A stretch of DNA of 64,000 bases from Streptomyces finlayi (GTDB lineage Bacteria; Actinomycetota; Actinomycetes; Streptomycetales; Streptomycetaceae), in assembly GCF_014216315.1 (NCBI RefSeq), contig NZ_CP045702.1:248001-312000 (forward strand), written 5' to 3'. Below, one piece after another: positions 41,756 to 50,453 of the stretch. The notes under the pieces were generated by a model that was not told the origin of the DNA, made no database searches, and saw only the letters and a list, made by a program, of their open reading frames with translations. The translations under genes and the position numbers were made by a program. Positions within the stretch are counted from its first letter, which is position 1. The number at the start of each line of letters is the position of its first letter.

Positions 41756-43337
41756 CCGCGGAAGAGCCCTGGGCGCGCAGGTGGCCCAGCACCGTGCGTA
41801 CCGCGTACCGCACCGCCTCGCGCGCCTCATCGGTGTGGTCGACCGCTTCGAACGAGTGGTGCCCGGACGGCACGTCGACCACTTCGATGTTCGCTTCGCA
41901 CTCGCCTGCGGCGGTCAGGAACTCCTGGACCGTCGCCATGATCTCCGGCTGTTCGAGGCCGACCCGGGTCAGCACGATCGGCAACCGCCCCGCGCCGCGC
42001 ACCGCCGCCGCGGGCCGGAAGCGGGGATCGACGAGCATCCAGTTGGGCAGGGGCGCGAGCACGGGGTAGGTCGCCGCCACACACCGCAGCCACGGCGGGG
42101 GCTCCGCGAGCCAGTCAGCGGACAGCAGGCCGCCCCCGGAGAAGTACCAGAGGGCCACCCGGCTCCCGTCGACGCGCGGATCGGCGCGTACGAGCGTGAC
42201 CGCGTCGGCGATGTCCTGGGCCGCACGTCCGTAGTCGGTGAAGTCGTGGAGCCCGTGGTCGAGCGTCACTCCCACGGCACCGAGGTTCGCCACGTACTGC
42301 CCGTAGCCGACGAGTACCGGCCAGTCCCGGGGCGTGGGCCGCGCGCCGGCGGGCAGCGGGCCACCGTGCACGAACACCACGGCGGGCAGCGGCCCTCCAC
42401 CGTCCCCAACACCGTCGGACAGGCTCTCCGGCAGATGAAGGTCGAGCCGGCCGATCCGCTCGCGAGGCCGTTCCGGTACGTCCATGAGGAACGGCCTCAG
42501 ATGGACGGGCTGCTCCTTCGCTGCCGGGCCGATCCGTTGTCCTTCGCCTGCGGCGGCCCGCACCAGCACCTCGGCCAGCTCTCCGGGAACGGACAGCATC
42601 GGCCAGTGTCCGGTGGCGAGTTCGAAGAACGACACCCGGGGGTCCGTCAGCGACTGGAAGCGCGGGTCCCCGAAACCCACCACGGACTCGACCAGTTGGA
42701 TGCTCGACCCGTTCGCGGTGCACAGGACTCCGGTCAGCGGCAGCTCACCGACAACCTCGGCCAACGGGAGCGGCTGGGTGAGCGTGCCCGCCGGCTGCGG
42801 TGCGGCGCGGCGGGACAGCCTCTCCAGCCCCTCCGTGCCGACGCCTTCGACGCTCCCCCACCGCTGCCAGGCGTCGAGCGACGGCGGGGCGATCAGTCCG
42901 TCCTTCCCGTCCGGCCCGTCCCCCACGGCCGTTCCGTCGTCCCCATCCGGCCCGGACGGGTTCAGCAACCGGTCCCTGAGCGCCTGATCGGGTACGAGGG
43001 CCAGGGCGGGGTCGCCGTCCTGGGGCAGGCCCCCGTCCACGTTGACGATCCGGGTGATGCGCTCAGGGCGCCGGCCTGCGGCGCCGAGCACGGGGTACAG
43101 CCCGTAGGCGTGGCCGACGAGCACCACCTCCGCCGCGTCGATCCGGTCGATCAGCCGCACCACATCCTGGATGTGTGTCTCCAGATCCGTGCCGGGCGCC
43201 GCCGGAGGGCCGCCATCCCCCATCCCGGTGAGCGTCACCGGGTGCGCCTGGGCCCCCGAAGCCCGTAGCCCCGCGGCCACCTCCTGCCAGATCCAGCCGC
43301 CGGTGAAGGTGCCGGGCACCAGGATGAACGCCGTCAT
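41739..43337 (-). CDS. Double alpha/beta-hydrolase; first domain lacks its nucleophile Ser
   Basis: A 532-residue fusion of two hydrolase folds. Domain 1 (1-275) is EstC/salicylate-esterase-like: FILVPGTFTGGWIWQ, VVLVGHAYGLYPVLG and ATGHWPMLSVPGELA. The elbow GHSYG is changed to GHAYG (Ala77, codon GCC at 43107-43109), so this half should be inactive though the His is kept. Domain 2 (about 300-532) is a dienelactone-hydrolase-like fold: VVFVHGGPLPAG, LWYFSGGGLLSAD with a Ser, and PSGHHSFEAVDHTDEA with the His. GAGGAG 6 bp before the ATG at 43337 fixes the start. It is divergent from a MerR regulator that probably controls it. Confidence 0.83.
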   Translation of the reverse strand: MTAFILVPGTFTGGWIWQEVAAGLRASGAQAHPVTLTGMGDGGPPAAPGTDLETHIQDVVRLIDRIDAAEVVLVGHAYGLYPVLGAAGRRPERITRIVNVDGGLPQDGDPALALVPDQALRDRLLNPSGPDGDDGTAVGDGPDGKDGLIAPPSLDAWQRWGSVEGVGTEGLERLSRRAAPQPAGTLTQPLPLAEVVGELPLTGVLCTANGSSIQLVESVVGFGDPRFQSLTDPRVSFFELATGHWPMLSVPGELAEVLVRAAAGEGQRIGPAAKEQPVHLRPFLMDVPERPRERIGRLDLHLPESLSDGVGDGGGPLPAVVFVHGGPLPAGARPTPRDWPVLVGYGQYVANLGAVGVTLDHGLHDFTDYGRAAQDIADAVTLVRADPRVDGSRVALWYFSGGGLLSADWLAEPPPWLRCVAATYPVLAPLPNWMLVDPRFRPAAAVRGAGRLPIVLTRVGLEQPEIMATVQEFLTAAGECEANIEVVDVPSGHHSFEAVDHTDEAREAVRYAVRTVLGHLRAQGSSAATRTA

Positions 43338-43408
43338 GTACATCTCCTCGCACACTGTGGTCCGTGGGGGCCTGCCGGGTGGGCCGCCCGCCCTCGCCGG
43401 TACCGTAG

Positions 43409-43430
43409 TAACTCCCCCTGAGGGAGGTTC
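43409..43430 (+). promoter_or_regulatory. MerR-type operator between merR and the double hydrolase
   Basis: TAACTCCCCCTGAGGGAGGTTC is a near-perfect palindrome (AACTCCC/GGGAGGTT) like the sites of TipA, BmrR and SoxR. It also supplies the GGAGG ribosome site of the MerR gene, so bound regulator would cover its own start region. Confidence 0.65.
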
Positions 43431-43435
43431 AAGCG

Positions 43436-44386
43436 TTGTCCCCTGACGGCATGTGGAGCATCGGAGAACTCGCCGAGCAGGCGGGCGTATCCGTCAAGAC
43501 CGTCCGCTTCTACTCGGACCGGGGGCTGCTGCCGGAGGCCGCCCGCAGTACCGGCGGACACCGCAGATACGGCCCGGGTGCGGTCGACCGGCTCCGCCTC
43601 ATCCGCTCGCTGCGGACCCTCGACCTGCCGGTTCCCGAGGTGAGCCGGGTCCTCGACGAGGAGGACGCGATGGAGGACGTCATCGCGGCTCAGCTGAGGG
43701 ACCTCGGCTGCCGGCTGGCCGCCCTGCGCTGGCGGGAGGCCGCTCTCCAGCTGCTTCAGGACTGCACCCCGCGCGAACGGGCCGAACGACTGCGGCTGAT
43801 CGCTGCCGTTCCGCTCCCGCCGGACACCACGGTGCTGGCGCGGTTCTGGCGACGCTGGCTGCCCCCGCGTATGCCCGCGCCGCTGGTTGCCGCCGTCGTC
43901 GAACAGGCGGTCCCGCAGCCACCGGACGCTCCGAACCCGGCGCAGGTGCTGTCCTTCGCCCGGCTGTACGCCTTCGTGTCCGGCGTGCACGTCGCTGCCG
44001 CGCACTGTCAGCCGGAAGCGCACCGGAGCGACAAGGGCTACCGTCCGGCCGTGCTCTACGAAGGTCTCGGTGAGGCGTACGCCCTGGCCTCACCCGAGCT
44101 GCGGGCCCGGCGGCCCGGACGCGAGGGCGAGGCGCTCGACTGCTTCGTCTCCGCCTATGCCCGCTCACACGGCACGCGCGACACACCCGGCTTCCGGCGC
44201 GGTCTCGCCGCGGTGCTCTCAAGGGACCCCCGTATCGACCGCTACTGGCAGCTCGTCGCCGAGCTGACCGGCCCCTCGCAGCCGACGGCGGGCGCCGCCC
44301 ACGACTGGCTGCTCGACGCCCTGGACGCTCAGACCGGCCGGACCGGGAGCGCACCCTCGACATCGAAGGACACCTGGTCCACGTAG
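43436..44386 (+). CDS. MerR-family transcriptional regulator with long effector domain
   Basis: A 316-residue regulator. The N-terminal winged helix (WSIGELAEQAGVSVKTVRFY, RSTGGHRRYGPGAVDRLRLI) is followed by the dimer helix (VLDEEDAMEDVIAAQLRDLG) and about 200 residues of a helical domain of unknown ligand (FARLYAFVSGVHVAAAH, DCFVSAYARSHGTRDTPGF). It lacks the Cys pattern of metal sensors, so an organic effector is likely. The TTG at 43436 was chosen for its GGAGG 8 bp upstream; an ATG at 43451 lacks one. Its 3' end overlaps the convergent UBP zinc finger gene by 58 bp. Confidence 0.87.
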   Translation: MSPDGMWSIGELAEQAGVSVKTVRFYSDRGLLPEAARSTGGHRRYGPGAVDRLRLIRSLRTLDLPVPEVSRVLDEEDAMEDVIAAQLRDLGCRLAALRWREAALQLLQDCTPRERAERLRLIAAVPLPPDTTVLARFWRRWLPPRMPAPLVAAVVEQAVPQPPDAPNPAQVLSFARLYAFVSGVHVAAAHCQPEAHRSDKGYRPAVLYEGLGEAYALASPELRARRPGREGEALDCFVSAYARSHGTRDTPGFRRGLAAVLSRDPRIDRYWQLVAELTGPSQPTAGAAHDWLLDALDAQTGRTGSAPSTSKDTWST

Positions 44387-44637
44387 CACCACCACCAGCT
44401 CTCGCCCTTCTCGAAGGAGCGGATGAGCGGATGACCGCTGGCGGCGAAGTGGGCGGTGGCGTGCTTGTTCTCCGAGGAGTCGCAGCATCCGACGTGGCCA
44501 CAGCTCTGGCACTCACGCAGGTGCACCCAGGTGTCGCCCTGCGCCACGCACTCCGGGCACGCGTCCGGGCTGTCGGGGGTCACGGGCTGTACGTCGTCGA
44601 GGTGCCGACAGATCCGGAACGTCTCGTCGTCCTTCAT
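44329..44637 (-). CDS. UBP-type zinc finger protein
   Basis: A 102-residue stand-alone ZnF-UBP domain. ICRHLDDVQPV, ACPECVAQGDTWVHLRECQS, CGHVGCCDSSENKHATAHF and SGHPLIRSFEKGESWWWCYV contain the eight Cys/His zinc ligands in family order. In eukaryotes the domain binds the ubiquitin C-terminus; bacterial versions have no known partner and are often beside redox or transport genes. AAGGAGG before the ATG at 44637 fixes the start. Confidence 0.88.
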   Translation of the reverse strand: MKDDETFRICRHLDDVQPVTPDSPDACPECVAQGDTWVHLRECQSCGHVGCCDSSENKHATAHFAASGHPLIRSFEKGESWWWCYVDQVSFDVEGALPVRPV

Positions 44638-44732
44638 CGTCCGTCCTCCTTCACGTCGCTCGCGCGGCGGACCGCTGCCGGGCACGGCAGCGGACCGGCA
44701 CATCGACAACCCTTCCACCCGGCCGCCGCATG

Positions 44733-46220
44733 TCAAACGGAACCGGAGTCCACCCGCCGGTTACTGGCCTCTCCGACGGAAGAGGGCTCGGGGCTGCGCG
44801 GAGCCGGGACCTGGACGGCGTCCGGCGGGGTCCGCTCGCGGCGGACGAGCACCGTGCCGATCACGCAGGCGACCGCGGCGAGGACGAAGCCGTAGGGCGG
44901 CGTGCTCCCCGTGGGGTGCGTCTCGTACACGAGACCGGCCGACAGCACGGCCACCACGGTGCCCGCGCGACCGTGCGCGGCGGTGGCGGCGAGGACCGCG
45001 ACCGCCCACAGCAGGTACCAGGGCTGCACCATCGGCGAGAGCGCGACCAGGGCGAGCAGGGCGAGGCCGAGGGCGTGCACCGGCTCCGTCCGGCCGCGCA
45101 GGGCGCGCCGTGCGAGGAGGAGGATCAGGGCGACCGCCGCGGCGAGCCCCAGTGTCTGGACGACGGACTTCGCCGCTGCCGGGTCGGTGCCGATGACGAG
45201 GTGGAGCAGGTGGCCCAGACCGAGCCCGACGTCGCTGGTCGCCGAGAGCGCGGTGTGGATGGTCCCCGCGACGTTCTGGGTTCCGAGCCAGCCGAAGCCG
45301 GTGCCGGCGAGAAGGGTCGCCGCCACGGCGACCGCCGCCGCCACCAGGCCCGGCCCCAGCGTGCCTTTCGCCAGCCGCCGTGCGTACGGGCCTGTGGCCG
45401 ACCTGATCATGATCACGCCGATGAAGAGCAGCGCGACGGCGGCCGGGGACTTGATCATCATGGCGAGCCCGACGAGCACACTGCCCGTGATCCAGCGGCC
45501 CCGTAGGGCGAGGGTCACGCCGGCCAGCATGAGGCCGATCATCAGCCCGTCGTTGTGCATCCCGCCGATGACGTGCATGAGCAGCAGCGGATTGAGTGCG
45601 CCGAGCCAGAGAGCGGCGCTCTCGCTTCCGCCGTGCTCGCGCGCGAGGTGCCGCAGCGCCCACACGATCAGCACGAGCGCACCCACGGCGATGAGGCGCA
45701 TGCCGAGTACCGCGGGCACGATCGTCCCGCCCGTCAGCCAGGTGACGCCACTGGCAAGGACGAGGAAGAACGGTCCGTACGGGGCCGGGGTGTCCGTCCA
45801 GTGCCCGCCGACACTCGCGGCGGCGTCGCCGCCGAGCCCGCCGGGGTCGAGGACCGAGGGCCCCTCGACATAGACGTCGTGGCCCTCGATGACCATGGCA
45901 CCCTGGGCGATGTAGCTGTAGACATCGGCGCTGTACAGCGGCGGTGCCAGCAGCATCGGGGCGGTCCACCAGGCGAGGGTGACCAGCGAATCGCTCACCG
46001 TGGCCCCCGCGCGCCCGTACTGCCACCAGGCGACGACGAGAAGGGTCAGTCCGGCGTAGGCCAGGACAGCGGCCGACGTGGTCAGCCCGGACCCGTGCGG
46101 CACCCACAGTCCCCAGGGGTCGTGGGCCGGCAGCTTTCCGGCGGCCCAGCCGCCCAGGACGGCCGCGGCGGAGCCGGCTGTGCCGAGCCGGCGGTATGCG
46201 ACAGCGCTCAATGCCCACAT
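44733..46220 (-). CDS. mptB: MptB-like polyprenol-phosphate-mannose alpha-1,6-mannosyltransferase
   Basis: A 495-residue GT-C membrane enzyme with about twelve helices. After helix 2 the extracytoplasmic loop PPLYSADVYSYIAQGAMV has the catalytic-type Asp of the family, and later loops have HWTDTPAPYGPFFLVL and GGMHNDGLMIGLML. These match actinobacterial MptA/MptB mannosyltransferases, which extend lipomannan with polyprenyl-phosphate mannose. Streptomyces lack full lipoarabinomannan, so the acceptor may be another glycolipid. The ATG at 46220 opens the coding region; the C-terminal 40 residues are disordered. Confidence 0.85.
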   Translation of the reverse strand: MWALSAVAYRRLGTAGSAAAVLGGWAAGKLPAHDPWGLWVPHGSGLTTSAAVLAYAGLTLLVVAWWQYGRAGATVSDSLVTLAWWTAPMLLAPPLYSADVYSYIAQGAMVIEGHDVYVEGPSVLDPGGLGGDAAASVGGHWTDTPAPYGPFFLVLASGVTWLTGGTIVPAVLGMRLIAVGALVLIVWALRHLAREHGGSESAALWLGALNPLLLMHVIGGMHNDGLMIGLMLAGVTLALRGRWITGSVLVGLAMMIKSPAAVALLFIGVIMIRSATGPYARRLAKGTLGPGLVAAAVAVAATLLAGTGFGWLGTQNVAGTIHTALSATSDVGLGLGHLLHLVIGTDPAAAKSVVQTLGLAAAVALILLLARRALRGRTEPVHALGLALLALVALSPMVQPWYLLWAVAVLAATAAHGRAGTVVAVLSAGLVYETHPTGSTPPYGFVLAAVACVIGTVLVRRERTPPDAVQVPAPRSPEPSSVGEASNRRVDSGSV

Positions 46221-46310
46221 GACCGGTCAACCTATCGAACGGGTGAACGGTTTCCCAGTGAGGGCCGTTCGGCCGGGTACTCGGTGATCAGGGGGCCGGT
46301 GTGGCCGGGA

Positions 46311-46472
46311 TCACCGGAAGGCGGCCGGCGCCCGCAGGTCGCTGAAGTCGATGGCGCGTTCCGCGTCGCGGAGTGCCTGCTCGGCCACCCGGCGAACCTC
46401 GGCGAGCACGTCTCCGTGCTCCTGCACCAGACTGGCGTAGATCGGTGCCTCGGACCTGTCTGCGGGACTCAT
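46311..46472 (-). CDS. Small conserved-looking protein, 53 residues
   Basis: The ATG at 46472 is preceded by GGAGAAG at a fitting distance. The product (APIYASLVQEHGDVLAEVRR, then AEQALRDAERAIDFSDLRA) is one acidic amphipathic helix that could form a coiled coil. I cannot assign a function. It lies between the MptB-like and DHA2 pump genes on the same strand. Confidence 0.6.
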   Translation of the reverse strand: MSPADRSEAPIYASLVQEHGDVLAEVRRVAEQALRDAERAIDFSDLRAPAAFR

Positions 46473-46639
46473 GTCGAACTTCTCCGTCAATCTGTTGCTT
46501 ACACTCCCCGCCGGTGGGCGCGAGTGCGGGCCGAGTGTACGTGTTCCGCCATCCGTACCGCAGCCCGTATCGCGACAACGGGTACCGGCCACCATGATCA
46601 CGTGCTGGATCTCACGGTCGTCGCGGGCTCGTCACCGGC

Positions 46640-48295
46640 TCAGTGCCCGGGCGGGGGTCCGTCGGGTGGTGCGGGACCACGCGGCGGCGCTCCGGCCGGT
46701 TCACCGGCCCCGGCGGCGCCCCCGTCGGTACCCTCGGTCCCGTCCTCGGCCGGTCCGAGCGGCAGGGTCCCGTCGCCTCGCAGTCGTTCCAGGTCGGCGG
46801 GGCGTACCTGGATGACGGTCAGGGCGATCAGCGCCGCGACGATCGCCAGGGCGGCTGCGCCGATGAACGCGCTCGAGATGCCGGAGGTCAGCACCTGGTC
46901 ACCCCAGGTGCCCGGCAGTTGGCCCGTCCTGCGGAACTCCAGGAGTTCCGCAGGGGTCGCCTCCTCCCTGAAGCGCGGAATCTGGTCGGTGGCCTCGTTG
47001 CGGCTGGCCGTACCGAAGATCGTGACCAGGATGGACAGGCCCAGCGATCCGCCCACCTGCTGGGTGGCGTTGAGGATGCCGGAGGCCGCCCCGGAGTCAC
47101 GGGCACCCACTCCCGATACCGCCATCAGCGTCAGCGAGACGAACTGCATGCCCATCCCGAGGCCGAAGACCAGCATCGGGCCGAGGATGCTCCCCAGGTA
47201 CGTGCTGTCGATATCCGTCAGCGTCAGCCAGCCGAGTCCGACCGCCGCGAGGACGGCGCCCACCACCATGAACGGTTTGGGGCCCCAGCGGGGCAGCAGC
47301 TGCGAGGCGATTCCCGCACCGACCGCGATGATCACGCTCACCGGCAGGAACGCCAGACCGGCCCGCAAGGGGCTGAAGTCGAGGATGTTCTGCACGAAGA
47401 GCGTCAGGAAGAAGAACATTCCGAACATCGCCGCGGCAAGGCTCAGCATCATCCCGTAGGTGCCCGCACGATTGCGGTCGCGGAACATCCACAGAGGCGT
47501 GATGGGCTGCTTCGACCTGTTCTCGATCAACAGGAACACGGCGAGCAGGACGACGGCGGCGGCGAAGGCGGCGAGCGTCACGCCGTCGCGCCAGCCGTCC
47601 TCGGAGGCCCGGATGAATCCGTAGACGAGCAGCACCATGCCCGCGGTCGAGGTCAGCGCGCCCAGGATGTCGAAGTGTCCCGGGTGACGTTCCGACTCGC
47701 GGATGTAGCGCGGGGTCGCGAGCACGATCAGCAGACCGATGGGCACGTTCACGAAGAGGATCCAGCGCCAGTCGAGCCACTCCACGAGCAGTCCGCCCGC
47801 GAGCAGACCGATCGCGCTGCCGCCCGCCGACACGGCGGCGAACACTCCGAACGCCCGGTTGCGCTCGGGTCCTTCGCGGAACGTCGTGGTGATGAGCGCG
47901 AGGGCCGTGGGGGAAGCGATCGCGCCGCCGACGCCCTGGAGAGCGCGCGCGGCGAGCAGTTGCCAGGACTCCTGCGAGAGTCCGCCGAGCAGAGAGGCGA
48001 AGACGAACAGGAGGATGCCGAACACGAAGACTCTGCGACGGCCGAGGATGTCGCCCAGTCGTCCGCCGAGCAACAGCAGGCCGCCGAAGGTCAGTGTGTA
48101 GGCGTTGATCACCCAGGACAGCGCCTCGGTGGAGAAGCCCAGTGAGGTCTGGATGTGCGGCAGGGCGATGTTCACGATGGTGATGTCGAGAACCACCATC
48201 AACTGGCAGGACGCGATCACCAGCAGGGCCATCCCACTGCCGCGGCCCTGCCCGGTCGCGGCGACTCGGGAGGATGGCGCGGGGGAACTCGTCAT
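46640..48295 (-). CDS. DHA2-family drug efflux MFS transporter (EmrB/QacA type)
   Basis: A 551-residue, 14-helix proton antiporter. Motif A is LLLLGGRLGDILGRRRVFV, motif C lies in AIASPTALALITTTF and GSAIGLLAGGLLVEWLDWR, and motif D1 in VVLDITIVNIALPHIQ. The last 45 residues are a Gly/Pro-rich cytoplasmic tail. Members expel cationic drugs, antiseptics or natural products. The ATG at 48295 was taken. No TetR or MarR gene flanks it, so its regulator is not visible. Confidence 0.92.
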   Translation of the reverse strand: MTSSPAPSSRVAATGQGRGSGMALLVIASCQLMVVLDITIVNIALPHIQTSLGFSTEALSWVINAYTLTFGGLLLLGGRLGDILGRRRVFVFGILLFVFASLLGGLSQESWQLLAARALQGVGGAIASPTALALITTTFREGPERNRAFGVFAAVSAGGSAIGLLAGGLLVEWLDWRWILFVNVPIGLLIVLATPRYIRESERHPGHFDILGALTSTAGMVLLVYGFIRASEDGWRDGVTLAAFAAAVVLLAVFLLIENRSKQPITPLWMFRDRNRAGTYGMMLSLAAAMFGMFFFLTLFVQNILDFSPLRAGLAFLPVSVIIAVGAGIASQLLPRWGPKPFMVVGAVLAAVGLGWLTLTDIDSTYLGSILGPMLVFGLGMGMQFVSLTLMAVSGVGARDSGAASGILNATQQVGGSLGLSILVTIFGTASRNEATDQIPRFREEATPAELLEFRRTGQLPGTWGDQVLTSGISSAFIGAAALAIVAALIALTVIQVRPADLERLRGDGTLPLGPAEDGTEGTDGGAAGAGEPAGAPPRGPAPPDGPPPGH

Positions 48296-48387
48296 GGCAT
48301 CAACGCCTCACGTGCGCGGTGAAGGCTCTCGCTCACCCCACCGACGTTAGGCCTCGCCTTCCGGCCCCGCCAATCGATCACCAGTGG

Positions 48388-49089
48388 TCAGCCGCCCACG
48401 GCCGTCCGGTGCAGAATCCCGGCCAGTTCAGCGGGCCGGGAGAACATCGGCCAGTGCCCGGTGTCCATGGTGACCAGTCGCCAGTGCTCGCTCTTCAGCA
48501 GTTCGACGACGTCCGCACCGGGCTCGGTGCCGTCCAGCAGGCACTTGATGTACGTCGCCGGAAGCCCGCCGAGCGGGCGCGTGAGGACGGCCGGTTCAGT
48601 CAGCGTGGCGCCCGGATGCGGGGTCGCGCCGCCCACGATCCGAGCCGTCTGCTCGGCGGTCATGTCCTGGCCGGCGCAGTCCGCGGCCGTGAGCGGCGCC
48701 CAGAAGCCGCCGTTCTCCCTGATCGGGGTCTCCAGCTTCTCCCGGCCCTCCCACCAGCCGGAGGCGAACGACTCGCCGTCGGCCGGGACGCTGGAGTCCA
48801 CGAAGACCACCCGTCTCAGCCGGTCCCCCAGCCGCTCGGCGGCCTGGCCGACCGGAATGCCCGAGTAGCTGTGTCCGACCAGGACGACCTCGCGCAGCCC
48901 GAGGCGCTCCACCTCGTCGACGATGTCCTGGACATGGGTCTGCTGTCCGGCGGCCAGGCCCTTCTTCTCGGCGAGGCCGGTCAGGGTCAGCGGATGAACT
49001 CCGTGGCCCGCGGCCCGCAGCCCCGGCACCACCTCGTCCCAGGCCCACGCTCCCAGCCACGCCCCTGCCACCATTACGAATTCGCTCAT
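48388..49089 (-). CDS. Alpha/beta-hydrolase, EstC-like
   Basis: A 233-residue single-domain hydrolase. VMVAGAWLGAWAWDEVVPGL has the oxyanion loop, VVLVGHSYSGIPVGQAAERL the nucleophile Ser, and MDTGHWPMFSRPAELAGIL the catalytic His. It belongs to the same plant-esterase-like group as domain 1 of the double hydrolase at 41.7-43.3 kb, and keeps the Ser that protein has lost. The substrate is unknown. The ATG at 49089 is the first in frame. Confidence 0.87.
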   Translation of the reverse strand: MSEFVMVAGAWLGAWAWDEVVPGLRAAGHGVHPLTLTGLAEKKGLAAGQQTHVQDIVDEVERLGLREVVLVGHSYSGIPVGQAAERLGDRLRRVVFVDSSVPADGESFASGWWEGREKLETPIRENGGFWAPLTAADCAGQDMTAEQTARIVGGATPHPGATLTEPAVLTRPLGGLPATYIKCLLDGTEPGADVVELLKSEHWRLVTMDTGHWPMFSRPAELAGILHRTAVGG

Positions 49090-49238
49090 GGGGGCAAGTT
49101 AGCGGGTGGGTACGACAGTCGGGCCGCCCCACGGAGCCGGCCGGTGTCCGTCCCGGCGGCAGGAGGGAGGCGCGCAACCCTCTCGCAACGTTCGAACGGG
49201 TTCACTGGGGTGCACAGTGTGCTACCCGGCCGGAGAGT

Positions 49239-49997
49239 TCAGCGCTGCCGCTTCTGCGGAGGCTTCGGGTGCCGCCTGCGGGAGCGGTTGTCGAGCATGG
49301 CACGCCTGATCTCGGCCGCCGTGGCACGGGCGTGCTCGGTGGTGGCGGTGTGGTCGGCCACCGCCGTGACGAAGCGGTGCGTGGGGTGCAGGCACCGCCC
49401 GCACGGCGTATCGCCGGTGACCAGATAGCCGTCCTCGCACTGCGGGTCGGAGCAGTGGCCCGGCCGCAGCAGCTGTTCCGCGATCCCCTCGACGCTCCAG
49501 CGACGCCGGCCGTCCTCGTCCTTCTCGTACACGGCGTGGGACCAGCGCGTGTTCCACCGGCGTTCCATCCGGTCCACGAGCTGGGCGGGCGTGCGACGGC
49601 CCAGCTCCTGGTGGATCAGCTCGTGGATCTCCTGCGGCATACGACGGCCGAGCGCCTGCGTCAGCGGCTGCGGAATCGCGCGCAGTACGTAGCCCACGGG
49701 ATCGGCGCCCGCCCGCTGGTGCCAGGTGCGGCATCCGCATTCGCCTTCGGGCGGCATCGGGGTGTGACAGCGTCCGCACAGCCCGCGGCACTCTCCGCAG
49801 AGCCCGTCGTTCAGTCCGTCCAGATGGGGGGCGGGAGACCTGCCGCACTCCCGGCAGCAGGCGGCACACAGTCCGCAAAGCCGTTCGTTGCCTAGTTTCG
49901 TCGTCCAGGAGCGCTGCTGGCACCGGCAGCAGAGCCCCGTGTTGCAGTACTCGTGGTGAGCGGCGCCCGACTGCCGTCCGGGGGGTGGGAAGGACAT
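49239..49997 (-). CDS. Cys-rich multi-zinc-finger hypothetical protein
   Basis: A 252-residue protein with three Cys-rich blocks. The N-terminal 90 residues have repeated CxxC pairs (TGLCCRCQQR, RLCGLCAACCRECGR, LCGECRGLCGRCH, CGCRTWH). A middle helical domain follows (PVGYVLRAIPQPLTQALGRR, EIHELIHQELGRRTPAQLVD), then a zinc knuckle (HCSDPQCEDGYLVTGDTPCGRC). The ending is strongly basic (NRSRRRHPKPPQKRQR). The layout suggests a nucleic-acid-binding protein, perhaps from a plasmid or integrative element, but I know no characterised homologue. GGAG stands upstream of the ATG at 49997. Confidence 0.72.
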   Translation of the reverse strand: MSFPPPGRQSGAAHHEYCNTGLCCRCQQRSWTTKLGNERLCGLCAACCRECGRSPAPHLDGLNDGLCGECRGLCGRCHTPMPPEGECGCRTWHQRAGADPVGYVLRAIPQPLTQALGRRMPQEIHELIHQELGRRTPAQLVDRMERRWNTRWSHAVYEKDEDGRRRWSVEGIAEQLLRPGHCSDPQCEDGYLVTGDTPCGRCLHPTHRFVTAVADHTATTEHARATAAEIRRAMLDNRSRRRHPKPPQKRQR

Positions 49998-50122
49998 GGC
50001 TGCGTTCTCCAGATGCGTGGCGGGGCCGTCCGGAGCAGTGCGCGGCCGGGTTCCGTCGCCATTGTCCCGTATCGGACGCGGCTGTGGAGCTGAAAGGGCT
50101 GGTTACGGGGAAACGGCGCAGG

Positions 50123-50317
50123 TCAGGGGTGGAGGCTGCTCACGATATCCGCGGTGGCGGTGATCCCGTCCCGGATGGTCGGCGCCATGCTCGTGCCGGC
50201 GAGGAAGAAGCCGAGCAGGCCGCAGACCACCGCGTGGGAGATCTTCAGCCCTCCGTTGCGCAGGAAGATCACTGCGAGAATCAGCAGGAGCAGCACCAGT
50301 GAGATCGAAATGGCCAT
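50123..50317 (-). CDS. Small two-helix membrane protein
   Basis: A 64-residue protein with helices ISISLVLLLLILAVIFL and HAVVCGLLGFFLAGTSMAP, then a short acidic tail. GGAGGAGG right before the ATG at 50317 is a strong ribosome site. The SHAVVxxLLGFxLAxTxxAPTI layout recalls small spread (Spd)-type proteins of Streptomyces conjugative elements, but the match is from memory. It lies 126 bp after the Cys-rich gene on the same strand. Confidence 0.72.
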   Translation of the reverse strand: MAISISLVLLLLILAVIFLRNGGLKISHAVVCGLLGFFLAGTSMAPTIRDGITATADIVSSLHP

Positions 50318-50453
50318 GCCAACCTCCTCCGCCGCGCCGGAATTGCGGCATTCGGCCGCCAGTGTGGCGTAGCGGAGGGGCCGTCCGGCGCACTGGCGTG
50401 TCCGCCGAACGGGTGTTGACTCGGCGTGACCGTTTTCGGCGCGGCGGAGCCGG

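Noticed and set aside
45555..48145. Very long plus-strand frames opposite the MptB-like and DHA2 genes
   Set aside because: They arise from GC-rich third positions on the minus-strand genes and contain no recognisable domain.
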